Shown piece after piece: positions 28,278 to 40,310 of a stretch of DNA of 42,427 nt. The DNA is from Enterobacterales bacterium. GTDB taxonomy: Bacteria; Pseudomonadota; Gammaproteobacteria; Enterobacterales; Enterobacteriaceae. Each line of letters opens with the position of its first letter. Position 1 is the first letter of the stretch. The DNA is taken from the NCBI GenBank assembly GCA_003864575.1, contig BHES01000018.1:1-42427 (forward strand). The letters are read 5' to 3'. The position numbers were made by a program, and so were the translations under genes. The notes under the pieces were generated by a model, which had not been told where the DNA came from, did not search any database, and saw only the letters and a program-made list of their open reading frames with translations.

Positions 28278-30125
28278 CTAAATGACTAGCAACAGTGCCA
28301 AAACAACCACTGCTCCCAAACCCATTGACGCGACATACCAGCGTGTCTGCCCATTTGCACTCAACGTCAGCCCACGGTTCCCGAGACGGGAAAGCACGGC
28401 AGGCAGGTTCATCATTGAGTTAAGCGGATCACGTTGCAGAAGCTTAGCGATGGCCAGATACGGCTTGACGAAAATCATGTCGTATAACCAGTCGAAGCCC
28501 CATGCGTGGAACCACCACACCGTGAAGAAGCGGCCAATGGCGCTTTTCGCGATGCTGTTAACCAGTGTGCGTTTGCCAAGATACAGCGCGGCTGCCAGCA
28601 AGATGCCGACAATAGCCACAACGCCCGAGGTGATTTCCAGGGTCAATATGCTGCCATGCGCTAACTCAGTGGTGTCCGGCAAGACGCCTTTCAGCGGCGG
28701 CACAATCATCGCACCGATGAAGGTCGACAGTACCAACAGAACCAGCAGTGGCAGATGGTGAGTGATGCCTTTACCCGCATGGGCTTTGATTTTTTCTTCG
28801 CCATGGAACACGATGAAAATCATGCGGAAGGTATACAGGGATGTCATGAATGCACCGACCAAACCTGCAATCATCAGATTGAGATGGCCGTTTGCCAGAG
28901 CCCCGGCGAGGATTTCATCCTTACTGAAGAAGCCTGCGGTAATGATAGGTAAAGCAGACAGCGCTGCACCACCAACCAGGAAGCAGACATACACCAGCGG
29001 AATGGATTTACGCAGGCCGCCCATCTTGAAGATGTTCTGTTCGTGATGGCAGGCCAAAATGACCGAACCAGACGACAGGAACAACAGGGCTTTGAAGAAC
29101 GCATGGGTCATCAGGTGGAAGATAGCTGCATCCCACGCCTGAACACCCAGTGCCAGGAACATGTAACCAATCTGGCTCATAGTCGAATAGGCAAGGACGC
29201 GTTTGATATCGGTTTGCACTAATGCGGCGAAGCCTGCCAGTACCAGCGTTACCGCACCGATTATACCCACCAGATGCAGAACGTCAGGCGCCATCAGGAA
29301 CAGGCCATGCGTACGTGCAATCAGGTAAACACCGGCGGTCACCATGGTCGCGGCGTGAATCAACGCGGAAACCGGCGTCGGACCGGCCATGGCATCTGCC
29401 AGCCAGGTCTGCAACGGAAGCTGTGCAGATTTACCCACTGCCCCACCGAGTAACATTAACGTTGCCCAGGTGATAGCGGTGTCGCCAACGGCCAGTTTCT
29501 GCGGTGCCAGCACCATCAGTTCACGGATGTTCAGCGTACCCAGTTCGCGGTACAAAATGAACAGCGCGAAAGCCAGGAACACGTCACCCACGCGGGTCAC
29601 GATGAAGGCTTTCATCGCCGCCGATCCGTTAGCCGGATGGGTGTAGTAGAAACCGATCAACAGGTAGCTACACAGCCCCACGCCTTCCCAACCGAGGTAC
29701 ATCAGCAACAGGTTGTCTGCCAGTACCAGAATCACCATGCTGGCGATAAACAGGTTGGTGTAAGCGAAGAAGCGTGAATAGCCTTCTTCACCGCGCATGT
29801 ACCAGGAGGCGAACATGTGGATGAGGAAACCCACGCCGGTAACGACGGAGAGCATCGTCATCGACAGACCGTCGAGGGTCAGCGTAGCGGCGATGTTGAA
29901 ATCACCCACTTGCATCCAGTTCCACAGGTTCTGGTTGAAGATTTCAACACCCGCAGCGCGCTGGGTCATGAAATCAAAGCCGACATAAAGGGTCGTCAAC
30001 GCAGCAAGACCGATAGAACCTACGCCAACGGTAGCGGAAGTATTTTCAGACCAGCGACCGCGTGAGAAGGCCAGTAAAATAAAGCCAATCAGCGGGAACA
30101 GAATTGTTAAATAGAGTAGGTTCAT
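28278..30125 (-). CDS. nuoL: NADH-quinone oxidoreductase subunit L
   Basis: The protein has 615 residues (E. coli NuoL 613). It is the distal proton-pumping subunit of complex I, with the antiporter core and the long lateral helix at the C-terminus. Conserved parts: [20 protein letters not shown] (channel Glu near 147), [32 protein letters not shown], and [17 protein letters not shown]. The start overlaps the nuoK stop by 4 bp. Confidence 0.99.
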   Translation of the reverse strand: MNLLYLTILFPLIGFILLAFSRGRWSENTSATVGVGSIGLAALTTLYVGFDFMTQRAAGVEIFNQNLWNWMQVGDFNIAATLTLDGLSMTMLSVVTGVGFLIHMFASWYMRGEEGYSRFFAYTNLFIASMVILVLADNLLLMYLGWEGVGLCSYLLIGFYYTHPANGSAAMKAFIVTRVGDVFLAFALFILYRELGTLNIRELMVLAPQKLAVGDTAITWATLMLLGGAVGKSAQLPLQTWLADAMAGPTPVSALIHAATMVTAGVYLIARTHGLFLMAPDVLHLVGIIGAVTLVLAGFAALVQTDIKRVLAYSTMSQIGYMFLALGVQAWDAAIFHLMTHAFFKALLFLSSGSVILACHHEQNIFKMGGLRKSIPLVYVCFLVGGAALSALPIITAGFFSKDEILAGALANGHLNLMIAGLVGAFMTSLYTFRMIFIVFHGEEKIKAHAGKGITHHLPLLVLLVLSTFIGAMIVPPLKGVLPDTTELAHGSILTLEITSGVVAIVGILLAAALYLGKRTLVNSIAKSAIGRFFTVWWFHAWGFDWLYDMIFVKPYLAIAKLLQRDPLNSMMNLPAVLSRLGNRGLTLSANGQTRWYVASMGLGAVVVLALLLVI

Positions 30126-30424
30126 CCGCGCATCTCACTGACAGTGTCGATATTCAGGGTGTGGCGACGGCGATAGAGTTGTAGCAACAACGCCAGACCA
30201 ATACTGGCTTCCGCCGCTGCCAGGCTGATTGCCAGGATATACATCACCTGACCGTCTGCCTGACCCCAATAGCTCCCGGCCACGATGAACGCCAGCGCCG
30301 CTGCGTTGATCATCACTTCCAGACTGATCAGCATAAACAGCAGGTTGCGACGGACAAGCAGCCCGGCCAGCCCCAAAACAAACAGAATTGCGGCCAAAAT
30401 CAGGCCATGCTGTAGAGGGATCAT
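30122..30424 (-). CDS. nuoK: NADH-quinone oxidoreductase subunit K
   Basis: The protein has 100 residues, identical in length to E. coli NuoK. It has three membrane helices and the two buried Glu residues needed for proton translocation: Glu36 ([10 protein letters not shown]) and Glu72 ([10 protein letters not shown]). It overlaps both neighbours by 4 bp (ATGA), indicating coupled translation. Confidence 0.99.
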   Translation of the reverse strand: MIPLQHGLILAAILFVLGLAGLLVRRNLLFMLISLEVMINAAALAFIVAGSYWGQADGQVMYILAISLAAAEASIGLALLLQLYRRRHTLNIDTVSEMRG

Positions 30425-30978
30425 GCTCTATCCTCCGTTTTTCTTTTCGCCATTTCAGTGGTGGCCGGTGTATCACCGAACACTTCGCCCGCTTTGTGTT
30501 CGCGACCAATGTGGAAGGCAACAACCAAACCGGCCAGCAGCAACATTGATGCCAGCTCAACCGCCAGAACATAAGGACCAAACAGCGCGATACCGACCGC
30601 TTTCGCGTCAACCATCGTGCCTTTGATTCCCTGATCATGCAGACCAAGGATGGAGGTGATCATAACGCCCAGCAGCACCACAGCCAGAATCGAAGGCCCG
30701 ATCCAGGTTGAGGGCTTAAGCCACGCACGTTCCTGTTCTTCGACGTTGCCAAGGTTCAGCATCATCACCACGAACACGAACAACACCATGATGGCACCGG
30801 CGTAAACGATGATTTCTAACGCACCGGCGAAGTAAGCACCGAGCGAGAAGAACACCGCCGCGATCGCCAAAAGCGAGACGATCAAATACAGCAATGCGTG
30901 AACCGGATTGGTGTGCGTGATAACACGCAATGTCGCCAACACGGCCACCACGGCTGCAATGTAAAATGCAAATTCCAT
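30421..30978 (-). CDS. nuoJ: NADH-quinone oxidoreductase subunit J
   Basis: The protein has 185 residues (E. coli NuoJ 184) and five membrane helices. The third helix carries the conserved segment [19 protein letters not shown], which contains the pi-bulge region of this subunit. It links the quinone-site module to the antiporter-like subunits. The gap from nuoI is 12 bp. Confidence 0.98.
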   Translation of the reverse strand: MEFAFYIAAVVAVLATLRVITHTNPVHALLYLIVSLLAIAAVFFSLGAYFAGALEIIVYAGAIMVLFVFVVMMLNLGNVEEQERAWLKPSTWIGPSILAVVLLGVMITSILGLHDQGIKGTMVDAKAVGIALFGPYVLAVELASMLLLAGLVVAFHIGREHKAGEVFGDTPATTEMAKRKTEDRA

Positions 30979-30990
30979 GCTTGCGGCTCC

Positions 30991-31533
30991 TTAAGGCAAC
31001 AGACCTTTGACGTTGATCGGTTTGGCTTCGTTTTCAGCTTCGCCTTTCGACTTGCCGTCAACAGCCATACCAGCCATCCGGTAGAAGTTATATTCCGGAT
31101 ATTTACCCGGACCCGAGATCAGCAGATCTTCTTTTTCATACACCAGATCCTGGCGTTTGAATTCACCCATTTCGAAGTCCGGCGTCAACTGAATGGCCGT
31201 GGTCGGGCAGGCTTCTTCGCACAGACCGCAGAAAATGCAGCGCGAGAAGTTGATTCGGAAGAACTCCGGGTACCAACGACCGTCTTTATGTTCTGCTTTT
31301 TGCAGCGAGATACAGCCTACCGGGCAGGCTACCGCACACAGGTTACAGGCAACGCAACGCTCTTCACCGTCCGGATCGCGCGTCAGCACGATGCGGCCAC
31401 GGTAACGGGCCGGTACGTTTACTTTTTCTTCCGGGTACATCTGGGTTTCGCGTTTGGCGAAGGCGTGTAAGCCTATCATCCACAAGCTGCGAACCTGGGT
31501 GCCGAACCCGACAACTATGTCTTTCAATGTCAT
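30991..31533 (-). CDS. nuoI: NADH-quinone oxidoreductase subunit I
   Basis: The protein has 180 residues, as in E. coli. It carries clusters N6a and N6b in two ferredoxin motifs: Cys60, 63, 66, 70 ([12 protein letters not shown]) and Cys99, 102, 105, 109 ([12 protein letters not shown]). The N-terminal amphipathic part attaches to the membrane arm. The gap from nuoH is 14 bp. Confidence 0.99.
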   Translation of the reverse strand: MTLKDIVVGFGTQVRSLWMIGLHAFAKRETQMYPEEKVNVPARYRGRIVLTRDPDGEERCVACNLCAVACPVGCISLQKAEHKDGRWYPEFFRINFSRCIFCGLCEEACPTTAIQLTPDFEMGEFKRQDLVYEKEDLLISGPGKYPEYNFYRMAGMAVDGKSKGEAENEAKPINVKGLLP

Positions 31534-31547
31534 GGTTTAATCACCCC

Positions 31548-32525
31548 TTATTGCGCGTTGTACAAGATGACCGCAGCGGTCGCCAGCAGATTAAGCAACG
31601 TCAGCGGCAGGCAAACTTTCCAGCCAAATGACATCACCTGGTCATAACGCGGACGCGGCAGAGCAGCACGGATCAAAATGAACATCACCATGAAGAACGC
31701 GGTTTTCAGCGCAAACCAGATAACCGGATACAGGAACGGACCCTGCCAGCCACCGAAGAACAGAGTGACAATCAGCGCAGAGACCGTAACGATACCGATG
31801 TATTCGCCCACGAAGAACAGACCGAATTTCATACCGGAATATTCAATGTGGTAACCGTCGGCCAGTTCCTGCTCGGCTTCCGGTTGGTCGAATGGGTGAC
31901 GGTGACACACCGCCACACCGGCTATCGCAAAGGTCACAAAGCCAAAGAACTGCGGAATGATATTCCACATGTGCGCCTGTGAATTGACGATGTCCTGCAT
32001 ATTGAACGAGCCCGCTTGCGCGACCACACCCATCAGTGACAACCCAAGGAACACTTCGTAGCTCAGCGTCTGGGCGGATGCACGCATCGCTCCCAACAGT
32101 GAGTATTTGTTGTTACTTGACCAGCCAGCGAACAACACCGCATAAACGGTGAGGCCAGCCATCATCAGAAAGAACAGAATACCGATGTTCAAATCAGCCG
32201 CGAACCAGGTCGGAGTGACCGGAACGATAGCGAAGGCAATCAGCATGGAGCTGAACGCGATCATCGGTGCGAGCGTAAAGATCGCACGGTCGGTGAACTT
32301 CGGTACCCAGTCCTCTTTGAAGAACATTTTGATCATGTCAGCAACCAGCTGCAGCGAGCCGCCCCAGCCGACACGGTTTGGCCCGTATCGGTTCTGGAAC
32401 AGAGCCAGCAAGCGGCGTTCACCAAAACTCATGAACGCACCACAGGTCACTACCACTAACAGAATCACAACGGCTTTGAGCACGGCGATAAGCGTCGCGA
32501 TCACTTCAGGTGTAAACCAACTCAT
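31548..32525 (-). CDS. nuoH: NADH-quinone oxidoreductase subunit H
   Basis: The protein has 325 residues, the same as E. coli, with eight membrane helices. It forms part of the quinone chamber with NuoB and NuoD. Conserved segments: [41 protein letters not shown] (acidic loop lining the E-channel), and [13 protein letters not shown]. The start overlaps the nuoG stop by 4 bp. Confidence 0.99.
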   Translation of the reverse strand: MSWFTPEVIATLIAVLKAVVILLVVVTCGAFMSFGERRLLALFQNRYGPNRVGWGGSLQLVADMIKMFFKEDWVPKFTDRAIFTLAPMIAFSSMLIAFAIVPVTPTWFAADLNIGILFFLMMAGLTVYAVLFAGWSSNNKYSLLGAMRASAQTLSYEVFLGLSLMGVVAQAGSFNMQDIVNSQAHMWNIIPQFFGFVTFAIAGVAVCHRHPFDQPEAEQELADGYHIEYSGMKFGLFFVGEYIGIVTVSALIVTLFFGGWQGPFLYPVIWFALKTAFFMVMFILIRAALPRPRYDQVMSFGWKVCLPLTLLNLLATAAVILYNAQ

Positions 32526-35248
32526 CGCGCTGCCTCCCGCAGATTTTCAACCGTTGCGCCAACCAGAACCGGAGGAATACCCGGCAAGCCTAGTGGCAAA
32601 CCAACCTGTCCCTGAGTCAGCGTTTCGCTCAGACGTACCGGCAGGCTTAGCGTCTGGCCGCCGCAGGTGAACTCCACCTGTGAACCGGCATTAACACCTA
32701 ACTGCGCGGCATCGGCCGGATTCACCATCACGTAAGGTTGTGGCATACGTTGCTGAATGACGCTGGCACGCTGGCTCATCTCTTCGCTACCGAACAGATG
32801 ATAATAAGGCGCGACTCGCCATTCGCTGGCAGAAGCACTAAAGGCAGCTGGAATGTCTGAGAAGTAATCCAGAGTCCCCTCACCTGCTTCAATCATGCGT
32901 ATACCCGGGTCACCATGGCGCAGGCTGCCACCGACTTCGCTCTGGAATTTATTCCAGGCTTGCGGTGAGTTCCAGCCCGGCGCCCAGGCAAATGGCACCT
33001 GATTACGTTCGGCTAATGGGTTGTTGTTCCCTTCCATCGAGAAGGCAAACATGGTGTCTTTGTCTTGCGGCTGACGCGGTTCATGTACGCTGATGTTAGC
33101 GCGCATCGCAGTACGGCCACTCGAACGGTGCGGAGAACGCGCCAGTTTTTGACCACGAATACGGAAGCTGGCGTTTGGTGCCGCTTCTACCATGCCTTTC
33201 AGCTGTGGCAGCGCTTCAACGCAGGCTTCGATCACGTGGTCAAGCTGAGTCCAGTCAACGTGGCGGCTGTTGAGCGTAGAGTGCAGTGAATGCATCCAGC
33301 GCCAGCTTTCCAGCATCGCAACCGTCGTGTCGTAATAGGCCGGGTCATAGACCTGGAAGAAGCGCTGGGCGCGGCCTTCCTGGTTTACCAGCGTACCGTC
33401 ACTTTCAGCAAAGCTCGCCGCAGGCAGGATCAGGCTGGCCTTATCCATAATGCGGGTGCGCTGATGGTCAACCACCAGCAGGTTTTGTACTTTTTCCAGC
33501 GCAGCGTCAACGTTGGCTTCAGGTGCATGACGGTAAAGGTCATTTTCCATCACGATTGCGCTGTCTGCGCCACCGTTAGCCAGCAGTTCCAGTGCCGCGT
33601 CCAGCGTACCGCCACCAATCATGGACAAGCCGATGCTGTTGGCTGCCGAAGCAACAAAGGTGATCCCTACGTCACTACCACGCGCTTTCAGCGCTTTTGC
33701 CACGTTAGCGGCTGCGGCGATGATCGCGTCACTGCCCGCATTGCTGCCGGTAATGATCAGCGGTTTACGCGCATCGGTTAAGGCCTGCACGATGACGTCA
33801 ATCTTCTTGTCGAGACCGGCCGCCAAATCGGTAACTGCTGGCGCTGAATTATCCAACGCATGGGCGATGGCAAAGCCGAAACGGGCCTGATCATCAACCG
33901 GTGCGCGGTAATTGTAAGCGGCGATATCGTCAAGACGGGTGTTATCGACGTTGGTCATGAACAGCGGATGCTTAGAGTGCTGTCCGATATTCTGGATGGC
34001 AGCAATCTGCCAGTCAGCAACGCGCTGAGCCGCAGCCATGGCGCGGGCTTTGCCTTTGACGGCCTGACGAACGGAGAGCGCAATGCGCGCGCCGGTCTGC
34101 GTCAAATCCTCGCCCAGAATAAGCACCGCGTCATACTCTTCGATTTCACGCAGCGCTGGCGTATGCACACCGCTGTTGCGCAGAACGTTGAGCATCAGCT
34201 CAAGGCGGCCCTGTTCGGCAGCATTGATGCCGGTATAGAAGTTCTCAGCACCGACCAACTCACGCAACGCAAAGTTACTTTCGAGGCTGGCGCGTGGTGA
34301 ACCGATACCGATGGTTTTCTGTGCCTGACGCAGAATATCTGCCGCGCCTTGCATCGCCTGTTCCGCGTTCAGTTCAATCCAGTCGTTACCACGCAGTTGC
34401 TGTGGTTTCTTCGGACGATCTTTCGCGTTGACGTAGCCATAACCGAAACGGCCACGGTCGCACAGGAAGTAGTGGTTCACGGTACCGTTGTAGCGGTTTT
34501 CGATACGACGCAGTTCGCCATAACGCTCACCCGGGCTGGTGTTACAGCCCACGGAACATTGCTGGCAGATGCTTGGCGCAAACTGCATGTCCCATTTACG
34601 GTTGTAGCGTTCGGAGTGTGTTTTATCGGTGAACACGCCTGTCGGACACACTTCCACCAGGTTGCCAGAGAACTCGCTTTCCAGCGGGCCATCTTCCGGG
34701 CGACCGAAATAGACGTTGTCGTGCGCGCCATAAACACCCAGATCGGTGCCGTCCGCGTAATCCTTGTAGTAACGGACACAGCGGTAGCAGGCGATACAGC
34801 GGTTCATTTCATGAGAGATGAACGGACCGAGATCCTGGTTGTTATGCGTGCGTTTGGTGAAGCGGTAACGGCGTGTGCTATGACCGGTCATGACTGTCAT
34901 ATCTTGCAGGTGGCAGTTTCCGCCCTCTTCACACACCGGACAGTCGTGCGGATGGTTAGTCATCAACCACTCGACCACACTTTCACGGAACTCTTTGGCT
35001 TCGCCGTCATTGATGGAAATAAAGGTTCCATCAGACGCCGGTGTCATACATGACATCACCAAACGACCGCGCGTGTCTTCCGCGTTTTGGTATTGCTTAA
35101 CCGCACATTGGCGGCAAGCGCCGACGCTTCCCAGCGCCGGATGCCAGCAAAAATAAGGAATATCGAGGCCAAGAGAGAGGCAAGCCTGCAACAGGTTGTC
35201 CGCTCCATTTACATCGTATTCTTTGCCGTCTACATGAATCGTAGCCAT
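32522..35248 (-). CDS. nuoG: NADH-quinone oxidoreductase subunit G
   Basis: The protein has 908 residues from the ATG at 35248 ([11 protein letters not shown]), equal to E. coli NuoG; an ATG three codons upstream is possible. It carries the N1b [2Fe-2S] cluster ([17 protein letters not shown]), N5 with a His ligand ([15 protein letters not shown]), N4 ([11 protein letters not shown]...CPTG) and the off-pathway N7 (CQQCSVGCN...C) typical of enteric complex I. The rest is a molybdopterin-oxidoreductase-like fold without cofactor. It is separated from nuoF by an unusually large 143-bp gap containing hairpins. Confidence 0.98.
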   Translation of the reverse strand: MATIHVDGKEYDVNGADNLLQACLSLGLDIPYFCWHPALGSVGACRQCAVKQYQNAEDTRGRLVMSCMTPASDGTFISINDGEAKEFRESVVEWLMTNHPHDCPVCEEGGNCHLQDMTVMTGHSTRRYRFTKRTHNNQDLGPFISHEMNRCIACYRCVRYYKDYADGTDLGVYGAHDNVYFGRPEDGPLESEFSGNLVEVCPTGVFTDKTHSERYNRKWDMQFAPSICQQCSVGCNTSPGERYGELRRIENRYNGTVNHYFLCDRGRFGYGYVNAKDRPKKPQQLRGNDWIELNAEQAMQGAADILRQAQKTIGIGSPRASLESNFALRELVGAENFYTGINAAEQGRLELMLNVLRNSGVHTPALREIEEYDAVLILGEDLTQTGARIALSVRQAVKGKARAMAAAQRVADWQIAAIQNIGQHSKHPLFMTNVDNTRLDDIAAYNYRAPVDDQARFGFAIAHALDNSAPAVTDLAAGLDKKIDVIVQALTDARKPLIITGSNAGSDAIIAAAANVAKALKARGSDVGITFVASAANSIGLSMIGGGTLDAALELLANGGADSAIVMENDLYRHAPEANVDAALEKVQNLLVVDHQRTRIMDKASLILPAASFAESDGTLVNQEGRAQRFFQVYDPAYYDTTVAMLESWRWMHSLHSTLNSRHVDWTQLDHVIEACVEALPQLKGMVEAAPNASFRIRGQKLARSPHRSSGRTAMRANISVHEPRQPQDKDTMFAFSMEGNNNPLAERNQVPFAWAPGWNSPQAWNKFQSEVGGSLRHGDPGIRMIEAGEGTLDYFSDIPAAFSASASEWRVAPYYHLFGSEEMSQRASVIQQRMPQPYVMVNPADAAQLGVNAGSQVEFTCGGQTLSLPVRLSETLTQGQVGLPLGLPGIPPVLVGATVENLREAAR

Positions 35249-35329
35249 AGTCAGCATGCTTCCACGTGGCCCACCTAATGGCAGGCGTTAATCAAAAATT
35301 CTTGCCGGGTTGGCGTATATCAAACGACC

Positions 35330-35379
35330 GCGCATCCCTTGTTTTGGGATTTCGCGCACGACGGGCTCACCTCCGTCGT
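35330..35379. repeat. Twin hairpins in the nuoF-nuoG spacer
   Basis: Two adjacent inverted repeats sit inside the operon. The first pairs GCGCATCCC with GGGATTTCGCGC around a T-rich loop (35330-35357). The second is a perfect 7-bp stem ACGACGG / CCGTCGT (35358-35379). Neither is followed by a T run on the minus strand, so they are more likely mRNA-processing or stability elements than terminators. Confidence 0.55.
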
Positions 35380-35391
35380 CTGCTGTCTTTA

Positions 35392-36762
35392 CTACCAGCG
35401 TTGTTTGAGCAGGTTGTTTGGCTGAATACCGCCAATTGCCCGCGCGTTGTTGTAATGCTGTTTGGCGATGCCTGCTTCAAACTCTTCCCGGAAATATTTA
35501 ATCGCACTCTGCAATGGCTCCACGGCACCCGGCGCATGTGCGCAGAAGGTTTTGCCCGGACCCAGTTGGCGGCAAAGCTGTTCGAGGGTTTCGATATCCC
35601 CCGGTTGGCCTTCACCACGCTCCAGCGCGCGCAGGATCTTCACACTCCACGGCAAGCCATCACGGCATGGTGTACACCAGCCACAAGACTCACGGGCGAA
35701 GAACTCTTCCAGATTCCGAACCAGAGGCACCATACCGATTTCATGGTCAACGGCCATCGCCAGCGCAGTACCCATACGGCTACCGGCTTTACCGATACTT
35801 TCGAAGTCCATTGGCAAGTCAAGGTGATCGCCGGTCAGGAAGTCTGTCCCTGCCCCACCCGGTTGCCAGGCCTTGAATTTCAGACCATCGCGCATGCCAC
35901 CGGCGTAATCTTCCAGGATTTCACGTGCGGTGATACCAAACGGCAATTCCCAGACGCCCGGATTTTTCACCCGACCAGAGAAGCCCATCATTTTGGTACC
36001 GGCATCGTTACTTTTGCCTGCGGAAATACCTTTGTACCAGTCCACACCGTATTCAATGATAGCCGGTACGTTGCAGAGGGTTTCGACGTTGTTCACACAG
36101 GTCGGTTTACCCCATACACCCGATGATGCAGGGAAAGGCGGTTTTGAACGCGGGTTAGCACGACGGCCTTCAAGGGAGTTAATCAGTGCAGTTTCTTCGC
36201 CGCAGATATAACGTCCGGCGCCGGTATGCACCACCAGTTCGAAATCAAAACCGGTGCCGAGGATATTTTTACCCAACAGGCCTGCCGCTTTGGCTTCTTC
36301 AATGGCTTTACGCAGATTCACAGCGGCTTCGATGTACTCGCCGCGCAAGAAGATGTAACCACGATAGGATTTCAACGCGAATGCGGCAATCAACATGCCT
36401 TCCACCAGCAGGTGTGGCATTTGTTCCATCAGCAGACGGTCTTTATAAGTACCTGGCTCCATCTCATCGGCGTTACACAGCAGATAACGGATATTCATGC
36501 TTTCGTCTTTTGGCATCAGGCTCCACTTCAAACCGGTGGAGAAACCTGCGCCGCCACGGCCTTTCAGGCCTGCGTCTTTGACCAGCGATACCACGTCATC
36601 CTGCGCCATACCTTTCAGCGCTTTCTCAGCACCAACGTAGCCATTTTTGCTACGGTATTCGTCGAGGAAAACCGGTTGCTGGTCTTCACGCATACGCCAG
36701 GTCAGCGGATGCATCTCTGGCGTGCGGTCGATTTGTTTAGGCGTAAATCCCTGGAATGTCAT
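35392..36762 (-). CDS. nuoF: NADH-quinone oxidoreductase subunit F
   Basis: The protein has 456 residues (E. coli NuoF 445), with a slightly longer N-terminus. It is the NADH- and FMN-binding subunit. Motifs: [17 protein letters not shown] (NADH/FMN), [35 protein letters not shown] (FMN), and the N3 [4Fe-4S] ligands in [12 protein letters not shown] plus a later Cys in [10 protein letters not shown]. The start overlaps the nuoE stop by 4 bp. Confidence 0.99.
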   Translation of the reverse strand: MTFQGFTPKQIDRTPEMHPLTWRMREDQQPVFLDEYRSKNGYVGAEKALKGMAQDDVVSLVKDAGLKGRGGAGFSTGLKWSLMPKDESMNIRYLLCNADEMEPGTYKDRLLMEQMPHLLVEGMLIAAFALKSYRGYIFLRGEYIEAAVNLRKAIEEAKAAGLLGKNILGTGFDFELVVHTGAGRYICGEETALINSLEGRRANPRSKPPFPASSGVWGKPTCVNNVETLCNVPAIIEYGVDWYKGISAGKSNDAGTKMMGFSGRVKNPGVWELPFGITAREILEDYAGGMRDGLKFKAWQPGGAGTDFLTGDHLDLPMDFESIGKAGSRMGTALAMAVDHEIGMVPLVRNLEEFFARESCGWCTPCRDGLPWSVKILRALERGEGQPGDIETLEQLCRQLGPGKTFCAHAPGAVEPLQSAIKYFREEFEAGIAKQHYNNARAIGGIQPNNLLKQRW

Positions 36763-37295
36763 GAGTAACGCTCCAATAATTCACTGATGAGCTCCGGTTT
36801 CAGGTGGCTGTGGGTGTCGTCATCGATCATCATCGATGGACCTTTATCACAGTTGCCCAGGCAACAGGTTGGCAACAGGGTGAAACGCCCATCTTCGGTG
36901 GTTTCGCCCGGTTTGATGCTCAACTGCTGCTCGAGAGCGGCCTGAATACCCTGATAACCCGTGATGTGGCACACCACGCTGTCACAGTAACGGATCACAT
37001 GGCGGCCTACCGGCTGGCGGAAAATCTGGCTGTAAAATGTCGCCACACCTTCTACGTCACTGGCAGGGATACTGAGGATTTCAGCGATAGCGCAAATCGC
37101 GCCATCCGGAACCCAGCCGCGGTGTTTTTGCACGATTTTCAACGCTTCGATAGACACCGCACGGGCGTCTTCGTAGTGATGTTTTTCATGCTCAATCGCT
37201 TCACGCTCAGCGTCATTGAGTTCAAACGCAGGCTGCGCGCTTGGCTCTGAAACGTTGATGTACTGAAGCTCTGAATTGTTGATGGAATTTGTCAT
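36759..37295 (-). CDS. nuoE: NADH-quinone oxidoreductase subunit E
   Basis: The protein has 178 residues (E. coli NuoE 166), with extra residues at the N-terminus. It carries the N1a [2Fe-2S] cluster: Cys104 and 109 ([13 protein letters not shown]), Cys145 and 149 ([10 protein letters not shown]), in a thioredoxin-like fold. It forms the NADH-dehydrogenase module with NuoF and NuoG. The start is 2 bp past the nuoCD stop. Confidence 0.99.
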   Translation of the reverse strand: MTNSINNSELQYINVSEPSAQPAFELNDAEREAIEHEKHHYEDARAVSIEALKIVQKHRGWVPDGAICAIAEILSIPASDVEGVATFYSQIFRQPVGRHVIRYCDSVVCHITGYQGIQAALEQQLSIKPGETTEDGRFTLLPTCCLGNCDKGPSMMIDDDTHSHLKPELISELLERYS

Positions 37296-37297
37296 CG

Positions 37298-39097
37298 TTA
37301 GCGGTCCACATCTGACATTACGAAATCGATACTGCCCAGGTAGACGATTAAGTCCGAAACCAGGCTGCCACGGATAACTGATGGGATCTGCTGCAAATGC
37401 GGATAACTTGGCGTACGGATACGGGTACGGTAGCTCATGGTGCTGCCGTCACTCGTCAGGTAGTAGCTGTTAATCCCTTTGGTGGCTTCAACCATCTGGA
37501 AAGATTCTTGCGCAGGCATCACCGGACCCCACGACACTTGCAGGAAGTGCGTGATCAGGGTTTCGATGTGTTGCAGCGTGCGCTCTTTCGGTGGCGGCGT
37601 TGTCAGCGGGTGATCGGCTTTGAACGGGCCTTCCGGCATATTTGCATAGCACTGTTCCAGAATACGCAGGCTTTGACGCAACTCTTCCACTTTCAGCATG
37701 ACGCGGGAGTAGCAGTCACTGACACCGTCGCCAACCGGAACTTCAAAGTCGAAGTTTTCGTAACCGGAGTATGGACGCCATTTGCGCACGTCAAATGCGA
37801 TACCTGTTGCGCGCAGGCCAGCACCGGTAGTGCCCCATGCCAGCGCATCATCGGCGTTATAAGCAGCGACGCCTTTGGAACGGCCAATCAGAATGGTGTT
37901 TTTCAGTGCGGCTTTGACGTAGGAGTCCAGACGAGCTGGCATCCAGTCAAGGAATTCACGCAGCAGACGTTCCCAGCCTTTCGGCAGGTCGTGAGCAACG
38001 CCACCGATACGGAACCAGGCCGGGTGCATACGGAAACCGGTGATCGCTTCAACCAGATCGTAGATTTTCTGACGGTCGGTAAAGGCGAAGAACACGGGAG
38101 TCATCGCGCCGACGTCCTGAATGAACGTACTGATGTAAAGCAGGTGGCTGTTGATGCGGAACAATTCGGACAGCATCACGCGGATGGTGTTAACGCGATC
38201 GCCTACGGTGATCCCGGCCAGTTTTTCAACCGCCAGCACGTAAGGCATTTCATTAACGCAACCGCCAAGATATTCGATACGGTCAGTGTACGGAATGTAG
38301 CTGTGCCATGACTGGCGCTCGCCCATTTTTTCCGCACCACGGTGGTGGTAACCCACATCCGGCACGCAATCGACAATCTCTTCACCATCGAGCTGCAGGA
38401 TGATGCGGAATGCACCGTGCGCAGACGGGTGGTTTGGACCGAGGTTGAGGAACATGAAGTCCTCGTTTTCGGTACCGCGCTTCATGCCCCAATCTTCAGG
38501 CTTGAAAGTCAGCGACTCCATCTCCAGATCTTCTTTCTGCTTGGTCAGCTCGAAAGGATCGAATTCGGTCGCGCGCGCAGGATAGTCTTTACGCAGCGGG
38601 TGCCCTTCCCAGGTCTGAGGCATCATGATGCGCGTCAGATGTGGGTGGCCATCGAAGGTGATGCCAAACATTTCCCAGGTTTCACGCTCATACCAGTTGG
38701 CGTTTGGGAACACCTTGGTGATGGTTGGGAGATGCAGGTCGTTTTCTGCCAGCGCGACTTTGATCATGATGTCGCGATTACGCTCAACAGAAATCAGGTG
38801 GTAGAAAACGGAAAAATCCGCGGCCGGTAAACCGTCGCGGTGAGTGCGTAAACGCTCATCCATGCCATGCAGGTCGAACAGCATGACATAAGGTTTTGGC
38901 TGCTTACGTAGAAAAGTGATCGCTTCAAGTATCTGTTCGCGTCTGAACCATACCACGGGTATTCCGGTACGGGTCGCTTGAACAGTAAAGGCCTCTGGCC
39001 CAAAACGGTTACGCAATTCGCCGATGACCGGATCATCAAGATGATCGCGAGTCTGCCATGCTGGCTGAGCGGTGTCTTGCGTCGTCAAATCTGTCAT
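37298..39097 (-). CDS. nuoC: NADH-quinone oxidoreductase fused subunit C/D
   Basis: The protein has 599 residues. It is the natural fusion of NuoC (about 1-190) and NuoD (about 210-599) found in enteric bacteria, often named nuoCD. NuoC part: [19 protein letters not shown]. NuoD part, a hydrogenase-large-subunit relative that lines the quinone site: [50 protein letters not shown], and C-terminus [22 protein letters not shown]. The gap from nuoB is 81 bp, as is usual before this gene. Confidence 0.99.
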   Translation of the reverse strand: MTDLTTQDTAQPAWQTRDHLDDPVIGELRNRFGPEAFTVQATRTGIPVVWFRREQILEAITFLRKQPKPYVMLFDLHGMDERLRTHRDGLPAADFSVFYHLISVERNRDIMIKVALAENDLHLPTITKVFPNANWYERETWEMFGITFDGHPHLTRIMMPQTWEGHPLRKDYPARATEFDPFELTKQKEDLEMESLTFKPEDWGMKRGTENEDFMFLNLGPNHPSAHGAFRIILQLDGEEIVDCVPDVGYHHRGAEKMGERQSWHSYIPYTDRIEYLGGCVNEMPYVLAVEKLAGITVGDRVNTIRVMLSELFRINSHLLYISTFIQDVGAMTPVFFAFTDRQKIYDLVEAITGFRMHPAWFRIGGVAHDLPKGWERLLREFLDWMPARLDSYVKAALKNTILIGRSKGVAAYNADDALAWGTTGAGLRATGIAFDVRKWRPYSGYENFDFEVPVGDGVSDCYSRVMLKVEELRQSLRILEQCYANMPEGPFKADHPLTTPPPKERTLQHIETLITHFLQVSWGPVMPAQESFQMVEATKGINSYYLTSDGSTMSYRTRIRTPSYPHLQQIPSVIRGSLVSDLIVYLGSIDFVMSDVDR

Positions 39098-39178
39098 TTT
39101 ATTTTCACCACACTAAATGGTCATTTATGCCGTAAGGGGGGATCCGTCACCCTCAGGGTTGACTCTCAGACCGCAGTG

Positions 39179-39853
39179 TTAAATCTCGTCAGGAGACTTC
39201 AGATTCGTCACGGCGATACGCTCTGCACGTTTACGCTCTTTTTCAGATTGCATATTCGCGCGGTAAACGCCCTGATCACCAACAACCCACGACAGCGGGC
39301 GGCGTTCTTTACCAATGGATTCTTGCAGCAGTAACAGGGCCTGCATGTAAGCTTCCGGACGCGGTGGGCAGCCTGGGATATAGACGTCAACGGGCAGGAA
39401 TTTATCCACACCCTGTACCACGGAATAGATATCGTACATGCCGCCTGAGTTTGCGCAGGCACCCATGGAAATCACCCATTTCGGTTCAAGCATCTGGTCA
39501 TACAGACGTTGAATGACCGGGGCCATTTTGGTAAAGCAGGTTCCGGCTACTACCATGAAATCGGCCTGACGCGGTGAGGCACGCAGAACTTCTGCACCAA
39601 AACGCGCGACGTCGTGAACCGCAGTAAACGAGGTCACCATTTCAACATAGCAACAAGAAAGGCCGAAGTTATACGGCCAAAGGGAATTTTTGCGACCCCA
39701 GTTCACCATCCCATGCATCGCCTCTTCGAGGTTCCCCATAAAGACGCTGCGTTTAACCTGCTCCTGAAGAGGATCGCCTACGATCTCTTGCTTTTGCAGG
39801 GGGTACCGGTCGTTCTCACCGTCCGGGTCTATGCGGGTGAGCGTATAGTCCAT
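39179..39853 (-). CDS. nuoB: NADH-quinone oxidoreductase subunit B
   Basis: The protein has 224 residues (E. coli NuoB 220). It carries the terminal N2 [4Fe-4S] cluster beside the quinone. Ligands: Cys67 and 68 (LSCCYVEM), Cys133 (GACANSGG) and Cys162 (PGCPPRPE). The gap from nuoA is 19 bp. Confidence 0.99.
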   Translation of the reverse strand: MDYTLTRIDPDGENDRYPLQKQEIVGDPLQEQVKRSVFMGNLEEAMHGMVNWGRKNSLWPYNFGLSCCYVEMVTSFTAVHDVARFGAEVLRASPRQADFMVVAGTCFTKMAPVIQRLYDQMLEPKWVISMGACANSGGMYDIYSVVQGVDKFLPVDVYIPGCPPRPEAYMQALLLLQESIGKERRPLSWVVGDQGVYRANMQSEKERKRAERIAVTNLKSPDEI

Positions 39854-39872
39854 CTTAATGCCTCGCTATTAC

Positions 39873-40310
39873 TTACTGCGGATGACTGTTGGTGTTAATC
39901 ACTGGGCTCGGCTTAACAGGTCCTTTCGAACGTGTTGGTGTCCAGTCCAGTGCGCCAATACGCACCAGATAAAACAGACCGGCTAACAGGACTAAAATGA
40001 AAATGGCGGCTTCAACGAACCCGGTCCACCCGCTTTCACGGATAGAGGTTGACCATGCATACAGATACAGGGCTTCGACGTCGAAAATTACGAAGAACAT
40101 CGCGACCAGATAGAATTTGGCGGATAGACGCATGCGGGCGGTACCCACAGATGCGATACCAGATTCAAATGGTGTGTTTTTGTATCGCGCTCTGGCTCTC
40201 CCACCAAGGAACGCTGCGCCCAATAACATGAGGCAACAAAGACCTATTGCGATGATCAGAAATACCGCGAATGCCCAGTGTTGAGCGATAACTTCAGTGG
40301 CTGTTGACAT
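39873..40310 (-). CDS. nuoA: NADH-quinone oxidoreductase subunit A
   Basis: The protein has 145 residues (E. coli NuoA 147) and three membrane helices. The conserved cytosolic loop [22 protein letters not shown] and [14 protein letters not shown] are present. It is the first gene of the operon. The region upstream is about 660 bp long and non-coding, as in E. coli, where several regulators act on it. Confidence 0.98.
   Translation of the reverse strand: MSTATEVIAQHWAFAVFLIIAIGLCCLMLLGAAFLGGRARARYKNTPFESGIASVGTARMRLSAKFYLVAMFFVIFDVEALYLYAWSTSIRESGWTGFVEAAIFILVLLAGLFYLVRIGALDWTPTRSKGPVKPSPVINTNSHPQ

Noticed and set aside
37397..38311. 304-codon open frame antisense to nuoCD
   Set aside because: It is wholly within nuoCD, with shadow composition and no start signals.
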